Assembly: GCF_040409955.1 (NCBI RefSeq)
Contig: NZ_CP123385.1
Location: 851,501 to 915,500, forward strand
Reading direction: 5' to 3'
From: Salipiger sp. H15
GTDB taxonomy: Bacteria > Pseudomonadota > Alphaproteobacteria > Rhodobacterales > Rhodobacteraceae
DNA: 64,000 nt
Part shown: in pieces, positions 1 through 8,578 of the stretch
Numbering within the stretch: position 1 is the stretch's first letter
Layout: every line of letters starts with the position of its first letter
Position numbers and translations under genes: made by a program
Notes under the pieces: model-generated
Told to the model about the DNA's origin: nothing
The model's input: only the letters and a program-made list of their open reading frames with translations
Databases searched by the model: none

Positions 1-489
1 GTCGGCGGCAAGCCGGGCCGCGGCCTCGCTGGCGACATCCCCCGACAGCGCCTCGTCCGCCGCCTGGCGGTTGGCCATCTCGGCGGCGGGCGCGAAGACG
101 CCGTCAAGGCCGAGCTTGGTCTTCAAGGTTCCGTAGGAGAACTTGAACATGCCCGTGCCGCTCGTGCCGGCGATCGCGGTCAGCACGTCGCCGTTCTCGG
201 GATACCGGCCTTCAAGGCCGTAGCCGAGCGTCGAGAACTTGGTCAGCAGGTTGGCATTGAGCCAGGCGACGATCGCCTGCCTGACGCGCTCCGCCGTCCA
301 GGCGCGCCGCGTCGTCGCGGCGCCGGCCTCGGCCTCGCCCTGCGGGACCGTGAGCAGGTCCGCCTTCTGCACCACGTCGTTGTAGACATAGGTGAACGCG
401 TCATTGACCTGCGCCTCGAGGTTTTCCTTGGTCGCAACCTTGGGATCGCTCCCGGTGGTCGAGAGCGAGATGGTAGGCGGTAGAGCCAT
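1..489 (-). CDS. Phage tail-fibre or distal tail structural protein, N-terminal part (cut by window edge)
   Basis: The reading frame opens at ATG 489 and runs off the left edge, giving 163 residues of a longer protein that begins MALPPTISLSTTGSDPK. It is rich in Ala, Thr and Gly and has no cysteine or recognisable enzymatic motif, as expected for a tail-fibre or receptor-binding structural protein. It starts 12 bases after the stop of the tail-tip gene in the same direction, the usual position for a fibre gene in lambdoid siphophages. A purine-rich GAGAGGC lies just upstream of the ATG. The function is inferred from position; no domain is recognised. Confidence 0.6.
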   Translation of the reverse strand, partial: MALPPTISLSTTGSDPKVATKENLEAQVNDAFTYVYNDVVQKADLLTVPQGEAEAGAATTRRAWTAERVRQAIVAWLNANLLTKFSTLGYGLEGRYPENGDVLTAIAGTSGTGMFKFSYGTLKTKLGLDGVFAPAAEMANRQAADEALSGDVASEAAARLAAD

Positions 490-500
490 GATGGAGCCTC

Positions 501-3116
501 TCAGGTGATCGTGAAGGTGCCGAGCGCGGTCGGCGTGCCGTTGGCGCCGCTCGCGGTGTAGGGAACCAGCCAGAACCGTCCCTCACCGGCCGGGAGGGCG
601 TCGGGGGTCTGCGCCACCACCGAGAAGGTGTTGACGCTCAGGAGCTGGTTCGTCGCCGCGACGAGGCGCAGCGTGGCCGGGCTGGTGGGCGCGGTGACGG
701 TCGAGACCTTCCTGCCGGTGCTGGTGAAGAGATCGCCGGAAACCACCGTGTCGCCGACGAGCTGGCAGGCCGCCGCGCCTGCCCCGGAGATCGCCGTGAC
801 ATGCGCCGAGAGCCGGTACTGCGCCCCGGCGACCAGCGCGCCGGAGGCCTGCCCGAGCGTGCCGCCCGAGGACGCGCCGTCGTGAGAGGCGACACCGCCC
901 GCGATGCTCCAGCCGCCCCCGAGCATCCAGCCCGAGCCGTCCGCGAAGTCGCCGTTGCTGACGAGATCGACCGCCTCCGGATCGCCGAAGACGATCGAGA
1001 AGGCCGCGTCCGGCGCAACCGGGATGTCTTTGCCCACCTGCACCGCATCGTTGAACACGCCGCCCACCGGGGCCCGGTAGAGCCGCATGCCGGCGAGGTA
1101 GCCGTCAGACGGCGCGGTCCCGCTGACCTGTAGCCGCGCCGGGCCTGCGGACGCGCTCACGCCGCTCGCCTGCAGCCCCGCCCCGACGCCAAGCGCATAG
1201 GCCCAGAAACCCTCGTCCGAGAAGCCCACGGGCAGCGCGCGGAAGTCGTAGGACGCCCCAAACTCCACGGGACCGAAGGTGCCCTCGATCTTGCCGGAGG
1301 CCGAGAGCACATCCGGCGCCCGGTTCGGCAAGGGCGTGTAATCGGCATCGGCGCCGAGCTTGAACTGCAGTTCATAGTGGTCGATCGGCACGTTGCTGAC
1401 CGGCGTGAAGCTGTAGCGCAGCATCAGAACCACCGAGCCGCCGCTGTCGACCTCGACCGGCTCGACCACCAGGTCCGAGATCGCGGCAGGGCCCTCGTAA
1501 CTCATCGAGAGGTCGGCGGTGGCGATCTGCTTTTCGTCCGAGGCAGGGGTCCAGTCATAGATCGCCGAGGATTCCTCGGCCAGCGTGACCGGCACGCGGA
1601 GCGCGACCCCGCCCTCTTCGGCAAGCCATATCGCGGGCGATGCCCCCTGGGCGCGCCAAGTCCCGTTCATGCGCGTCAGCGGCGCCGCGAAATCCGTGGC
1701 GACGATCGAGCCCGGAACAACCACCATTCCGCTCGGCGGGAACGTGCAGCTGAGCCGCTTCTGCGCCCCGAGACGCAGCGCCTCGATCTTCGCGATCCGC
1801 TGCGCCTGCGTCGGCGAGTTGCAGAACGAGATCGTGGTCTCGTTGACATTGTCATCGTTGACCTGTGCGGGCCCGCCGGGGATCGGCCAGAGGGGCGTCT
1901 CGGCGTCCTCGAAGTTACGCTCGGCGCTGACGTAGCCCACCTTGAGAGCTGCCGCGAGATTTCGGCTCGGCTGGTCCACCTCGAAGCTGACGCTGTCGCC
2001 GACGATGTCATGCGCCGTATAGACCGGCGCCTCCCAGGCCCCCGGCGCATAGCCGAGCTGCCCGCCCATCCGGATGATCCGCCCGGCGCCGGCATCCGCG
2101 ATCGGCTGCACGAGTCCCGAGAGCTCCCCACCGCTCCAGTTGATGAAGCCCCCCACGGCGTAGCGCGGCTCATAAACGTCCGCCCCGGCCGCCAGGGTGG
2201 CGTAGTGGCAGATCACCGGTTCGTCCGCGACATCCGCCCCGTCGATGAAGGTCTCGAGCAGCAGCTGGCTGCGTTTGTACCGCCGGAGCGGGTTTTGCGT
2301 CAGCGCATCCAGCAAGCAAAGGCTCTGGTTCGCCGAGAAGGTCCAGGTCGCGGGATTGTCGGGGTCCTGTGCGACATCCCGAGGATCCCACACCTGCGAG
2401 TAGTCCATCTGAACCTCGACGGTCGGCGGCACGTTTCGCCAGCGCTTGGCCTGCTTCCCCGCGCTGCCCGCCCGGAACTTCACCCAGAGCACGGTCATCC
2501 CGCGCCAGGCGTCGGACGTCAGGAAGAGCGACGGAAAATTGTCGGTCACGTAGGCAGGTGGCGCGACCTGGTCACCAAGGCCGAGCCAGGCGCTGATGAA
2601 GGTGCCGTCGTCGTCATCCTCAAACTTGTAGAAGCCCTCGGGGTGAAGGACCGCGCCATCCTGATCCTCGAAGTCGAAGAACGAGCCCCGCACCACTGAA
2701 CACTCCTTGCCGTCGATGAACACAGTGAGGTTGGTTCCGGCGCTCGGCCGGCTGTTCAGCAGTAGGCAACCGATCAGGACGTTGCCGCTCACCCGCCAGG
2801 GGATCGGGCTCGGGGTCATTCGATAGTGGCCGTAGACGTAGCGTTTCGTCGGCCGACTGTCGGGTAGCTGGAACTCCCGCTTGATCTTCGGCGCGGAAAC
2901 CTTCGAAGAGCTCAGGCTGTTGACCGCCGCCGTGAGCAGCATCGACGCGCCGATCTGCAGCGCCGCGGCGGCGACCACGCCGTAGGTTGCGCTCACCGCC
3001 CCCCAGAAGCTCACACCGCTCTGGATCAGGGCATAGGTGACGGGATCGGCCTCGGCGCGCTCCGCGCCAGCCGTGAACGCCACGATCGCCGTGGACGCCA
3101 GGAGCCATTTACGCAT
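501..3116 (-). CDS. Phage tail-tip / host-specificity protein (lambda J-like)
   Basis: 871 residues, in the place of lambda gpJ: after the three small tail-tip assembly genes and before the fibre. Such proteins form the central tip that contacts the receptor. The N-terminus looks like a Sec signal peptide (MRKWLLASTAIVAFTAG, possible cleavage after AEA) followed by a second hydrophobic stretch around residues 35-65, which is odd for a virion protein. The middle contains a baseplate-hub-like region, and around residues 550-640 there is a fibronectin-III-like segment (VPIDHYELQFK, YDFRALPVG). The C-terminal 200 residues are beta-rich and probably carbohydrate-binding. The start overlaps the stop of the upstream gene by 8 bases. 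Confidence 0.75.
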   Translation of the reverse strand: MRKWLLASTAIVAFTAGAERAEADPVTYALIQSGVSFWGAVSATYGVVAAAALQIGASMLLTAAVNSLSSSKVSAPKIKREFQLPDSRPTKRYVYGHYRMTPSPIPWRVSGNVLIGCLLLNSRPSAGTNLTVFIDGKECSVVRGSFFDFEDQDGAVLHPEGFYKFEDDDDGTFISAWLGLGDQVAPPAYVTDNFPSLFLTSDAWRGMTVLWVKFRAGSAGKQAKRWRNVPPTVEVQMDYSQVWDPRDVAQDPDNPATWTFSANQSLCLLDALTQNPLRRYKRSQLLLETFIDGADVADEPVICHYATLAAGADVYEPRYAVGGFINWSGGELSGLVQPIADAGAGRIIRMGGQLGYAPGAWEAPVYTAHDIVGDSVSFEVDQPSRNLAAALKVGYVSAERNFEDAETPLWPIPGGPAQVNDDNVNETTISFCNSPTQAQRIAKIEALRLGAQKRLSCTFPPSGMVVVPGSIVATDFAAPLTRMNGTWRAQGASPAIWLAEEGGVALRVPVTLAEESSAIYDWTPASDEKQIATADLSMSYEGPAAISDLVVEPVEVDSGGSVVLMLRYSFTPVSNVPIDHYELQFKLGADADYTPLPNRAPDVLSASGKIEGTFGPVEFGASYDFRALPVGFSDEGFWAYALGVGAGLQASGVSASAGPARLQVSGTAPSDGYLAGMRLYRAPVGGVFNDAVQVGKDIPVAPDAAFSIVFGDPEAVDLVSNGDFADGSGWMLGGGWSIAGGVASHDGASSGGTLGQASGALVAGAQYRLSAHVTAISGAGAAACQLVGDTVVSGDLFTSTGRKVSTVTAPTSPATLRLVAATNQLLSVNTFSVVAQTPDALPAGEGRFWLVPYTASGANGTPTALGTFTIT

Positions 3117-3507
3117 TCCAGGACCTCAGGACCGACGGCACCGCGATGGTGCCGGCCGGGCTCTTTGCCTGCCACGCCGTGCCCGTTCCGAGCGCCAGCG
3201 CGTGGCGGCCATTGTTGAGTTGAACGACGCCGAGTTCTCCCGGCAGACCGGAACCCGGCGTCAGGTGGTAACGCTCCGCCAGATGCTCGCACATCGGCAG
3301 GAACCCTCCGAAGGACGCGATCATGCGCCTCGCCCCTCCGAAGCTCTGGTAGGTGCCGCGCAGGCACGCCATCGGATCGATGCTATGCAGAGCGAGGAAG
3401 GCGTTGCAGGCCGAGGTGCAGCAGTCGGCCGATCCCCAGACCCACGGCCCGCTCATGTGCTCGAGCGCCGCCCCCAGGGCCGCGCGAGAGGTGATCACTG
3501 AGGCCAT
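3109..3507 (-). CDS. Small tail-tip assembly protein, DUF6950/NlpC-like
   Basis: 132 residues. The segment WGSADCCTSACNAF near residues 24-37 has the W-G-x-x-DC arrangement of phage DUF6950 proteins, which resemble NlpC/P60 cysteine peptidases and sit in the position of lambda gpK. The Cys-Asp pair would be catalytic if the protein is an enzyme; the later region PGELGVVQL resembles the second strand of that fold. It overlaps both neighbours (12 bases with the upstream gene, 8 with the tail tip), so translation is probably coupled. The likely role is tail-tip assembly or local peptidoglycan cleavage during infection. The family call is from motif and context. Confidence 0.65.
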   Translation of the reverse strand: MASVITSRAALGAALEHMSGPWVWGSADCCTSACNAFLALHSIDPMACLRGTYQSFGGARRMIASFGGFLPMCEHLAERYHLTPGSGLPGELGVVQLNNGRHALALGTGTAWQAKSPAGTIAVPSVLRSWNA

Positions 3508-4079
3508 CGCAGCGTGGAGCCTTCCCGGTAGGCCTGCAGGATCAGGCGCCCCGCGGTGTCGCCGGGGAAGCGCCGCTTCTGGTCCTCGTCGCTATGATAG
3601 ACGCCGGCAGCGCTGCGCTGCGACGGTCCCGGCGTGATCGAGATCGACACGCCCCTGACCGTGATATTGTCGCTCTCGCGCTTTAGGGTGTCCTTCTTCG
3701 CATCCATGGTCCCGACGAAGATCGGGATCGGCGCGCCGACGAGCGTGTTGCCGTCCCGCTCGGTCACCGCGCCGAAGTAGATGATCGCGTCCCGCCCCCG
3801 AATGTCGTCGTCGAGGTAGTCGTTCAGCTTGTCCCCGAGACCCATCAGGCCAACGGTCGCATCGCTGGATGCGAGCCCCATGGCTTCGTCCGGCAGGCCG
3901 ATCTTTCCGAAGTCCCCGACGCCGCGCCAGGATTGCCCGCCGTAGGAGATCAGGCCCAGGTTGCTATGGGCGTAGACGGGCGCATCCGGCCAATCGAGAT
4001 AGACCAGGACCACCGGGAAGAAGGCGCGCCCCGAGATCGCCGCGAGCGTTGCAGGGTCGATGTCACGAACTACCGCCAA
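3495..4079 (-). CDS. Phage minor tail / tail-tip assembly protein
   Basis: 194 residues beginning MAVVRDIDPATLAAISG. The features FFPVVLVYLDWPDAPVY, followed by GGQSWRGVGDFG, are typical of roseobacter and rhizobial phage tail proteins encoded between the distal-tail protein and the NlpC-like protein, in the place of lambda gpL. No enzymatic motif is visible. The gene overlaps its upstream neighbour by 10 bases and its downstream neighbour by 13, so the tail-tip genes form one tightly coupled block. The exact role (a baseplate hub component) is inferred from order. Confidence 0.6.
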   Translation of the reverse strand: MAVVRDIDPATLAAISGRAFFPVVLVYLDWPDAPVYAHSNLGLISYGGQSWRGVGDFGKIGLPDEAMGLASSDATVGLMGLGDKLNDYLDDDIRGRDAIIYFGAVTERDGNTLVGAPIPIFVGTMDAKKDTLKRESDNITVRGVSISITPGPSQRSAAGVYHSDEDQKRRFPGDTAGRLILQAYREGSTLRWPQ

Positions 4080-4837
4080 GGGTTCACCTCCACGAAGCCA
4101 CCGTCGCCGACCTCATCCTCGAAGACCTCGCGGAATTCCCAGCTGTAGGTCCAATCCGCAATCCCGGGCTGCATCGACTGCGGGATGCTGACCGGTCGGA
4201 AGACGCCCGTGTCCCGCGACTGGAGGTTCACCCGGACATCCGTCATCGGGCTCGGCGCATCGTGAAGACGGACCACCGCCACACCTGCCGCGTTCGAATA
4301 GGCTGGCGCGAGAACCCGGTAGGTCATACCCACCGCATCGCCATCGTCCGCGAAGAGCGTGACGAACTCCGACGGCTTCGCCACGAGCGCGTTGGCAGGC
4401 ACCCCGGTAACGGTGATGATCGGCCAGCCCGCAGCATCGGTCCCGGTGGTGCAGGTCAGGCGCGTGCCGGTATCCCAGAGCATCTCGGCGCCGCCTGCGG
4501 CCCAGTCGAGCTCTGCACCTTCCGTTTCCCACTCAAGGCGGGTCAGCTGCAGAAGATTGGACGCCAGCCCACCGCGCGGATTGATCCTGCAGCTGTAGAG
4601 GCGGACACAATGCTGACCGCCCTTCAGAAGCTCGATCAGGCTCTCGACGTATCCCGCCCCCATCCGGTTCTTGCCAAGCGCCGCGACATCGAGCTTCGCG
4701 ATCCTGCGCCGGCGCTGAGCTGCCGAGAGGTAGTCGGCCCCCGTGATCAATGACCGGCTCTGCTCGATCGGATCAAGCAAGGTCCACATCCAACCGTGCA
4801 GCGAAACCGGTGGCCAGGCATAGACATTGACGCTCAT
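4070..4837 (-). CDS. Phage distal tail / minor tail protein
   Basis: 255 residues beginning MSVNVYAWPPVSLHGWMWTL. It lies immediately after the tape measure gene, where siphophages encode the distal tail protein that joins the tube to the tip. It is a beta-rich, tryptophan-rich protein with no catalytic motif. The C-terminus (DWTYSWEFREVFED) looks like the conserved end of minor tail proteins that recognise phage DNA or the tube end. It overlaps the tape measure stop by 4 bases (ATGA type) and the next gene by 10. Identification is by gene order and general character. Confidence 0.55.
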   Translation of the reverse strand: MSVNVYAWPPVSLHGWMWTLLDPIEQSRSLITGADYLSAAQRRRRIAKLDVAALGKNRMGAGYVESLIELLKGGQHCVRLYSCRINPRGGLASNLLQLTRLEWETEGAELDWAAGGAEMLWDTGTRLTCTTGTDAAGWPIITVTGVPANALVAKPSEFVTLFADDGDAVGMTYRVLAPAYSNAAGVAVVRLHDAPSPMTDVRVNLQSRDTGVFRPVSIPQSMQPGIADWTYSWEFREVFEDEVGDGGFVEVNPWR

Positions 4838-7107
4838 CGCAGCGGGCTCTCGGCATTGGAGGCATAGACGGCGCGCACGGCATCGGCCGCGAGCTGCCCG
4901 CGGCGCTCTTCGATCGCCCGCGAAATCTGCTCGGCGACACCCATCTGGGCGCCCCGCGCGTCGATGTTGACGGCTTGATGCACCGTGGTCGATTTCCCCG
5001 AGCCCACCTGCGCGCGGACGCCAAGCTTGCCGTCAGAGCCGCGACGGAGCGGCAGGATTGCCTCGTCGTCGAGCCCCTCGCCCAGCACCCCTGTCCGCCC
5101 GTCCCCCATGGGGAAATAGGTCGCGCTGTCGAAGACCCCGCCCTTGGCGAAGGGCACGACCTGGCCGCCGCCGAACGCATTGCCTTTCGCGTTGGCGAGC
5201 AATCCGCCAAGCCAGCCGAAGACACCGCCCCCACTGATCCCTGCGAGGCTGCTCAGCCCGCTCGAAATCTGCGCCTGAGCGATCTGCGCCACGAGGTTCA
5301 GAAGCGCTTCCTTAGCCGTCATCGACCCGTCGATGATCGAGCCGAAGAGGTCGGTCATTGCATCCTTCCCAAGCTCCGCCTGATCCTGCAGCCTCTCCAG
5401 GCGATCCGCGTTCTCGTCGGCCGCAAGGGCCGCGTTCATGTAGGCCATCGCCTGCTGCTCGATCTGCCGTGTCAGCTCCGGCGTGATCTCGGCACCGGAT
5501 TTCTGTGCCGCCGCCAGCAGCTCGGCCCGCTTGCGCGCGAACTCCATCGCATCACCGAGCTCCGTGCCGTACTGCGCCGCGACCAGCAGCGAGGCCGACT
5601 CCGCCTCGAGGCGCGCGATTTCCTCGCGGGTTCCCTCGAGCGCGGTTTCCCAATCGCTTTTCTTCTCGCCGCCGCCGGACTTGCCCTTGGGTGCTTCTGG
5701 AACGCCGAAGCTGAAATCGACACTCGGAAGTTGCGGGCGCGGCGAGGACGTCGGCGCGTGCTCTCCCGGAGGCAATTGGAAATCGACCGGTCCTTCCGGC
5801 GCCTGCGTCATGCCGGGCGATCCGCCGGGAAGGTTCCGGCGAAGCTCGGCCGCACGGCTTGTTGCCTCTCCCAGCGATCTCGCCAAGCCGCCGATCTGCC
5901 CGATGACCGTCGAGAACGTGCCGCGGTCGATCTCCTCGATTTCCGCAAGCGCCTCGGACGCCTTCGTCGTGGCCTCGCGCATCCCGGTCTCGAAGTCGGA
6001 CGCGCTCACCGTCCCATCCCGGAGGCCCTGGTCGAGCTCGAGCATCTGGTCGCGCGCCTCCATGATCGCTGCGGCGGCATCCGCGTAACCGAGCGCTTTT
6101 AGCGCAACGACCGCCTGGTCGAGCGACGGACGCAGCCGTGCTGCCTCCTCCCCGAGCCGACCATATTCGGCACTCAGCGCGCCCAGGCTCTCGGCCTGCG
6201 CGTCCGTCATCGCGGTGAGATCGGAGAGGCCATCGTAGATTTCATCCCCGAGCACCGCGCGGCCCTGCGCCTCGTCCGGGAAGATTTCCTTGAGCCGGGT
6301 CTCGACCATGTCGAAGGGGATGTCGGCAAGCGCGACCGCGAGACCCTTCGCCCAGGTCGACGCCTTGTCCATCATGCGCGAGAACTCGGCGTCGATCCGC
6401 TGCGCCTTGGCCACCAGCTCGGCATCCATGACGAGGCCCATCTCCTTGGCCTGATCCATCATCAGGCGAATGCCGGTCTCACCCTTTCCCAGCAGCTCGA
6501 CAAAGCGCTCGCCGCCCGTCCCGCCAAAGACCTCGTCGGCGACCCTGATCTGCCCGGCGCGGTCGAGGTCTTCCATGCGCCCGATGATCTCGAGCAGGAG
6601 CTCCTCGGGCTTCTCGAGCTGGCGCTGCAGGTCCGCCGCGCTGAGCCCGAGGCGCGCGAAGGCATCGGCGGCGGAGCCCTTGCCGGTCACGATGAACTCG
6701 TCGGCGCGCAGGCTGAGTTCCTTCATTCCATCGACGAGGGCATCGACCGGGATACGCGACTGGCTTGCGACATAGCTCAGCTGCTGGAAGGCCTCGACGC
6801 CGAGACCGGAGCGCCGCGCCTCGTCGCCGATCTGCGAGATCGCGCGAACGCCCTCACGCACGTTGCTCGTGAGCACACCGACCGCGGTTGCAGCAGCACC
6901 GGCGACGAAGGCCTTCGTCAGGTTGCCAACGCTGGCGGCCGCCTTGCTGAGGTTGCTGTCCATGTCCCGCGCCATCTTCGACGTGTTCTGGCCGGCATCG
7001 CGCTGAAGCCGTGCGATGAGCTTGTTGTTCCGGTCCATGGCGCGGGCGAAATCCTTGTCCCGCGCCTGCAGGAGGATCGTGATGCGCTCGAGTTCTTCGT
7101 CAGCCAT
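4834..7107 (-). CDS. Tail length tape measure protein
   Basis: 757 residues. The N-terminal part (residues 1-75) is predicted coiled coil, followed by a hydrophobic alanine-rich segment (about 75-100). A long helical central region with a Gly/Pro-rich break near residues 420-470 leads to a C-terminal region like the lambda tape measure C-terminus: DLFGSIIDGSMTAKEALL, then glycine-rich hydrophobic segments, then FAKGGVFDSATYFPMGDG. Tape measure proteins set tail length and help eject DNA. At about 1.5 angstrom per residue, a tail of roughly 110 nm would be expected. The ATG overlaps the stop of the tail chaperone extension (TGA at 7100..7102). Confidence 0.85.
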   Translation of the reverse strand: MADEELERITILLQARDKDFARAMDRNNKLIARLQRDAGQNTSKMARDMDSNLSKAAASVGNLTKAFVAGAAATAVGVLTSNVREGVRAISQIGDEARRSGLGVEAFQQLSYVASQSRIPVDALVDGMKELSLRADEFIVTGKGSAADAFARLGLSAADLQRQLEKPEELLLEIIGRMEDLDRAGQIRVADEVFGGTGGERFVELLGKGETGIRLMMDQAKEMGLVMDAELVAKAQRIDAEFSRMMDKASTWAKGLAVALADIPFDMVETRLKEIFPDEAQGRAVLGDEIYDGLSDLTAMTDAQAESLGALSAEYGRLGEEAARLRPSLDQAVVALKALGYADAAAAIMEARDQMLELDQGLRDGTVSASDFETGMREATTKASEALAEIEEIDRGTFSTVIGQIGGLARSLGEATSRAAELRRNLPGGSPGMTQAPEGPVDFQLPPGEHAPTSSPRPQLPSVDFSFGVPEAPKGKSGGGEKKSDWETALEGTREEIARLEAESASLLVAAQYGTELGDAMEFARKRAELLAAAQKSGAEITPELTRQIEQQAMAYMNAALAADENADRLERLQDQAELGKDAMTDLFGSIIDGSMTAKEALLNLVAQIAQAQISSGLSSLAGISGGGVFGWLGGLLANAKGNAFGGGQVVPFAKGGVFDSATYFPMGDGRTGVLGEGLDDEAILPLRRGSDGKLGVRAQVGSGKSTTVHQAVNIDARGAQMGVAEQISRAIEERRGQLAADAVRAVYASNAESPLR

Positions 7108-7332
7108 ACCGCTTCACCAGTTCCTCGTATTCATCCACGCTCGGCGGCGCGACCTCCCCGGACGCATCCTGCTGTGCCTGGTTCCATGCCTCGATCAGAA
7201 GGGAGGTTTCCTGCGGCGTCAGGCCCCGGACTTCCGCCGGAAGACGGCCCATCACACCGCAGATGTTCAGAACCCGCTCCCGGGCGCCGTAGTGGGTTCG
7301 GGGCCGCTCTGTGCCCCGGGCGATCCAGCCTC
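7100..7332 (-). CDS. Tail assembly chaperone C-terminal extension (T part), reached by -1 frameshift
   Basis: This open frame has no start of its own. It continues from the A9 run in the preceding gene in the -1 frame: ...KKKRGWIARG, then a helical domain with GRLPAEVRGLTPQE and ending VDEYEELVKRYG. The GRLPAEV-x4-TPQE segment resembles tail assembly chaperones of gene-transfer-agent and roseobacter phage type. The stop codon lies within the overlap with the tape measure ATG. In lambda, gpG and gpGT are made from the same arrangement and bind the tape measure before tube assembly. The frame relation and slippery run are seen directly; that frameshifting occurs is inferred. Confidence 0.75.
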
Positions 7333-7674
7333 TTTTTTTTTGTCCGCCTCGAGGACGGCGGGAATGAATGCCACCCCCAGAACCCGCTGCGCGATCTGGC
7401 GCAGCCGCATGTTCTCCGACGGCGGCAGGTCCGCGACGATCTCGTCGGCGGCGCGGTCGGACATGCCACCGCCCACCAGCGCGAGCGCGACCAGGTCGCG
7501 CACGTGCCGCACCTGCGGCCCGCGCGATACCTTGCCGAAAAGCTGATCCCAGAGTTCGAAGATGCCGAGATCGTGCTCCGCCTCGAAGCGCTCGATCTCG
7601 CCATTCCTGAGGACGAGACGGCGGAGCTTGCCGCCGACCTCCTCTTCGTAGACGCCGCTCTTCGCGATCGCCAT
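7267..7674 (-). CDS. Tail assembly chaperone (lambda G-like)
   Basis: 135 residues beginning MAIAKSGVYEEEVGGKLRRL. It lies between the major tail protein and the tape measure, the invariant site of the G/GT chaperone pair. The short conserved N-terminal sheet followed by helices (RHVRDLVALALVGGG, SENMRLRQIAQRV) fits the family. At residues about 111-113 the codons AAA AAA AAA make a slippery run; reading through in the same frame gives only a 22-residue Gly/Pro-rich tail, while a -1 shift adds the conserved C-terminal domain. The ATG overlaps the stop of the major tail gene by one base. Confidence 0.75.
   Translation of the reverse strand: MAIAKSGVYEEEVGGKLRRLVLRNGEIERFEAEHDLGIFELWDQLFGKVSRGPQVRHVRDLVALALVGGGMSDRAADEIVADLPPSENMRLRQIAQRVLGVAFIPAVLEADKKKEAGSPGAQSGPEPTTAPGSGF
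7333..7341 (-). promoter_or_regulatory. Slippery A9 run, probable programmed -1 frameshift site
   Basis: Nine consecutive A residues on the coding (minus) strand, read AAA AAA AAA in the frame of the tail chaperone gene. A -1 shift here joins the upstream frame to the open frame ending at 7100. It is the longest A run in the late operon and occurs in an otherwise GC-rich gene. Homopolymeric A runs are efficient slip sites for ribosomes, and also for polymerases, so transcriptional slippage is an alternative route to the same product. Confidence 0.75.
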
Positions 7675-8108
7675 CAGACTGCCACCTCGGGCGTGAAGGT
7701 CACCACGCCGGTCGAAGCCGCGGTCAGGCTGAAGGTCACGCCGCCGGACTGGTCCCCGCCGAAATCGCCTGACTGGATGAAGAACGATCCCGCGAAAGTC
7801 CCGAAGTTCGGCACGATGATCTCGGCATCAACCACCGGCGGGCTCGACATCGCAACCGATGCGAGGCGCGCCTCGGCGTTGTCCTTCTTGGAGATGCCGT
7901 TGCCCGAGAGCGAAACCCGCTTCACCCCGTCGAGCACCTCGGTCCAGAGCGCGCCGTTCGGCGCGGTGCAATCGGCGGTGGTGACGTCGATCTCTTCGTT
8001 GTTGATGGTGAGCGTCTTCGTGGTGAGCGCGCAGAGCGTCTCGAAGGTCGGCGATTCCTGCCCGTTGCTGAGCTTGATGAGGAGCGTGCGCCCCTTCTGT
8101 TTTGCCAT
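7674..8108 (-). CDS. Major tail (tube) protein
   Basis: 144 residues beginning MAKQKGRTLLIKLSNGQES. The pattern of a short basic start, then TFETLCALTTKTLTINNEEIDVTTADC, is typical of siphophage major tail tube proteins of the phi13/TP901-1 type, which form the beta-barrel tube ring. A longer frame continues upstream to 8264, but the ATG at 8108 has an AGGAGG-like GGAGGCC and matches family length, so it was chosen. It sits between the tail completion protein and the tail chaperone. It should be the most abundant tail product. Confidence 0.75.
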   Translation of the reverse strand: MAKQKGRTLLIKLSNGQESPTFETLCALTTKTLTINNEEIDVTTADCTAPNGALWTEVLDGVKRVSLSGNGISKKDNAEARLASVAMSSPPVVDAEIIVPNFGTFAGSFFIQSGDFGGDQSGGVTFSLTAASTGVVTFTPEVAV

Positions 8109-8164
8109 GATGGCCTCCTGTGTTGGGAGATGGGCAGCCGCCCGGATCGCCTTGCCGAAGGGCG

Positions 8165-8578
8165 TTACGTGGCAACCGCGACAGCCGCCTCGAAGGCCAC
8201 GGTCGCGGTGTAGGTGTCGCCGGCCGAGGACCGGCTCACGGCATGGGTGAGATAGTCGCACCAATCGAGGGTGTAGCCGTCGAGCGCGAGCTCGGCGTCA
8301 TCGAGCGCCATGCGAACGGCATGGGCGATCTGCAGCGCCTCGACGCGGGCGGAGACGGGGCGCGAGTGACACTCCACCGAGAAGATGATCGAGTCGTCGG
8401 TGTAACAGCCGATCCGGTCCGCGCTGGCGTCCTGCCGGCCGAGATGGATGTAGGGAAACACGACATCATCCTGCGGCTCGACGAAGACGCGCCCCGAGAC
8501 CAGCGCCGCGACATCGGCGTCGGCCAGCAAGGCGAGCACCACGGCATCCTGAAGCGCAAGAACCGGACCGTCAGCCAC
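8165..8578 (-). CDS. Tail completion protein, DUF3168 family
   Basis: 137 residues beginning MADGPVLALQDAVVLALLADAD. The N-terminal helix plus VFVEPQDDVVFPYIHLG and the strand TYTATVAFEAAVAV fit DUF3168 proteins, which cap the tail tube and join it to the head (like lambda gpU or HK97 gp10 neighbours). It lies between the HK97 gp10-like gene, which it overlaps by 8 bases, and the major tail protein. No catalytic residues are expected. Confidence 0.75.
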   Translation of the reverse strand: MADGPVLALQDAVVLALLADADVAALVSGRVFVEPQDDVVFPYIHLGRQDASADRIGCYTDDSIIFSVECHSRPVSARVEALQIAHAVRMALDDAELALDGYTLDWCDYLTHAVSRSSAGDTYTATVAFEAAVAVAT

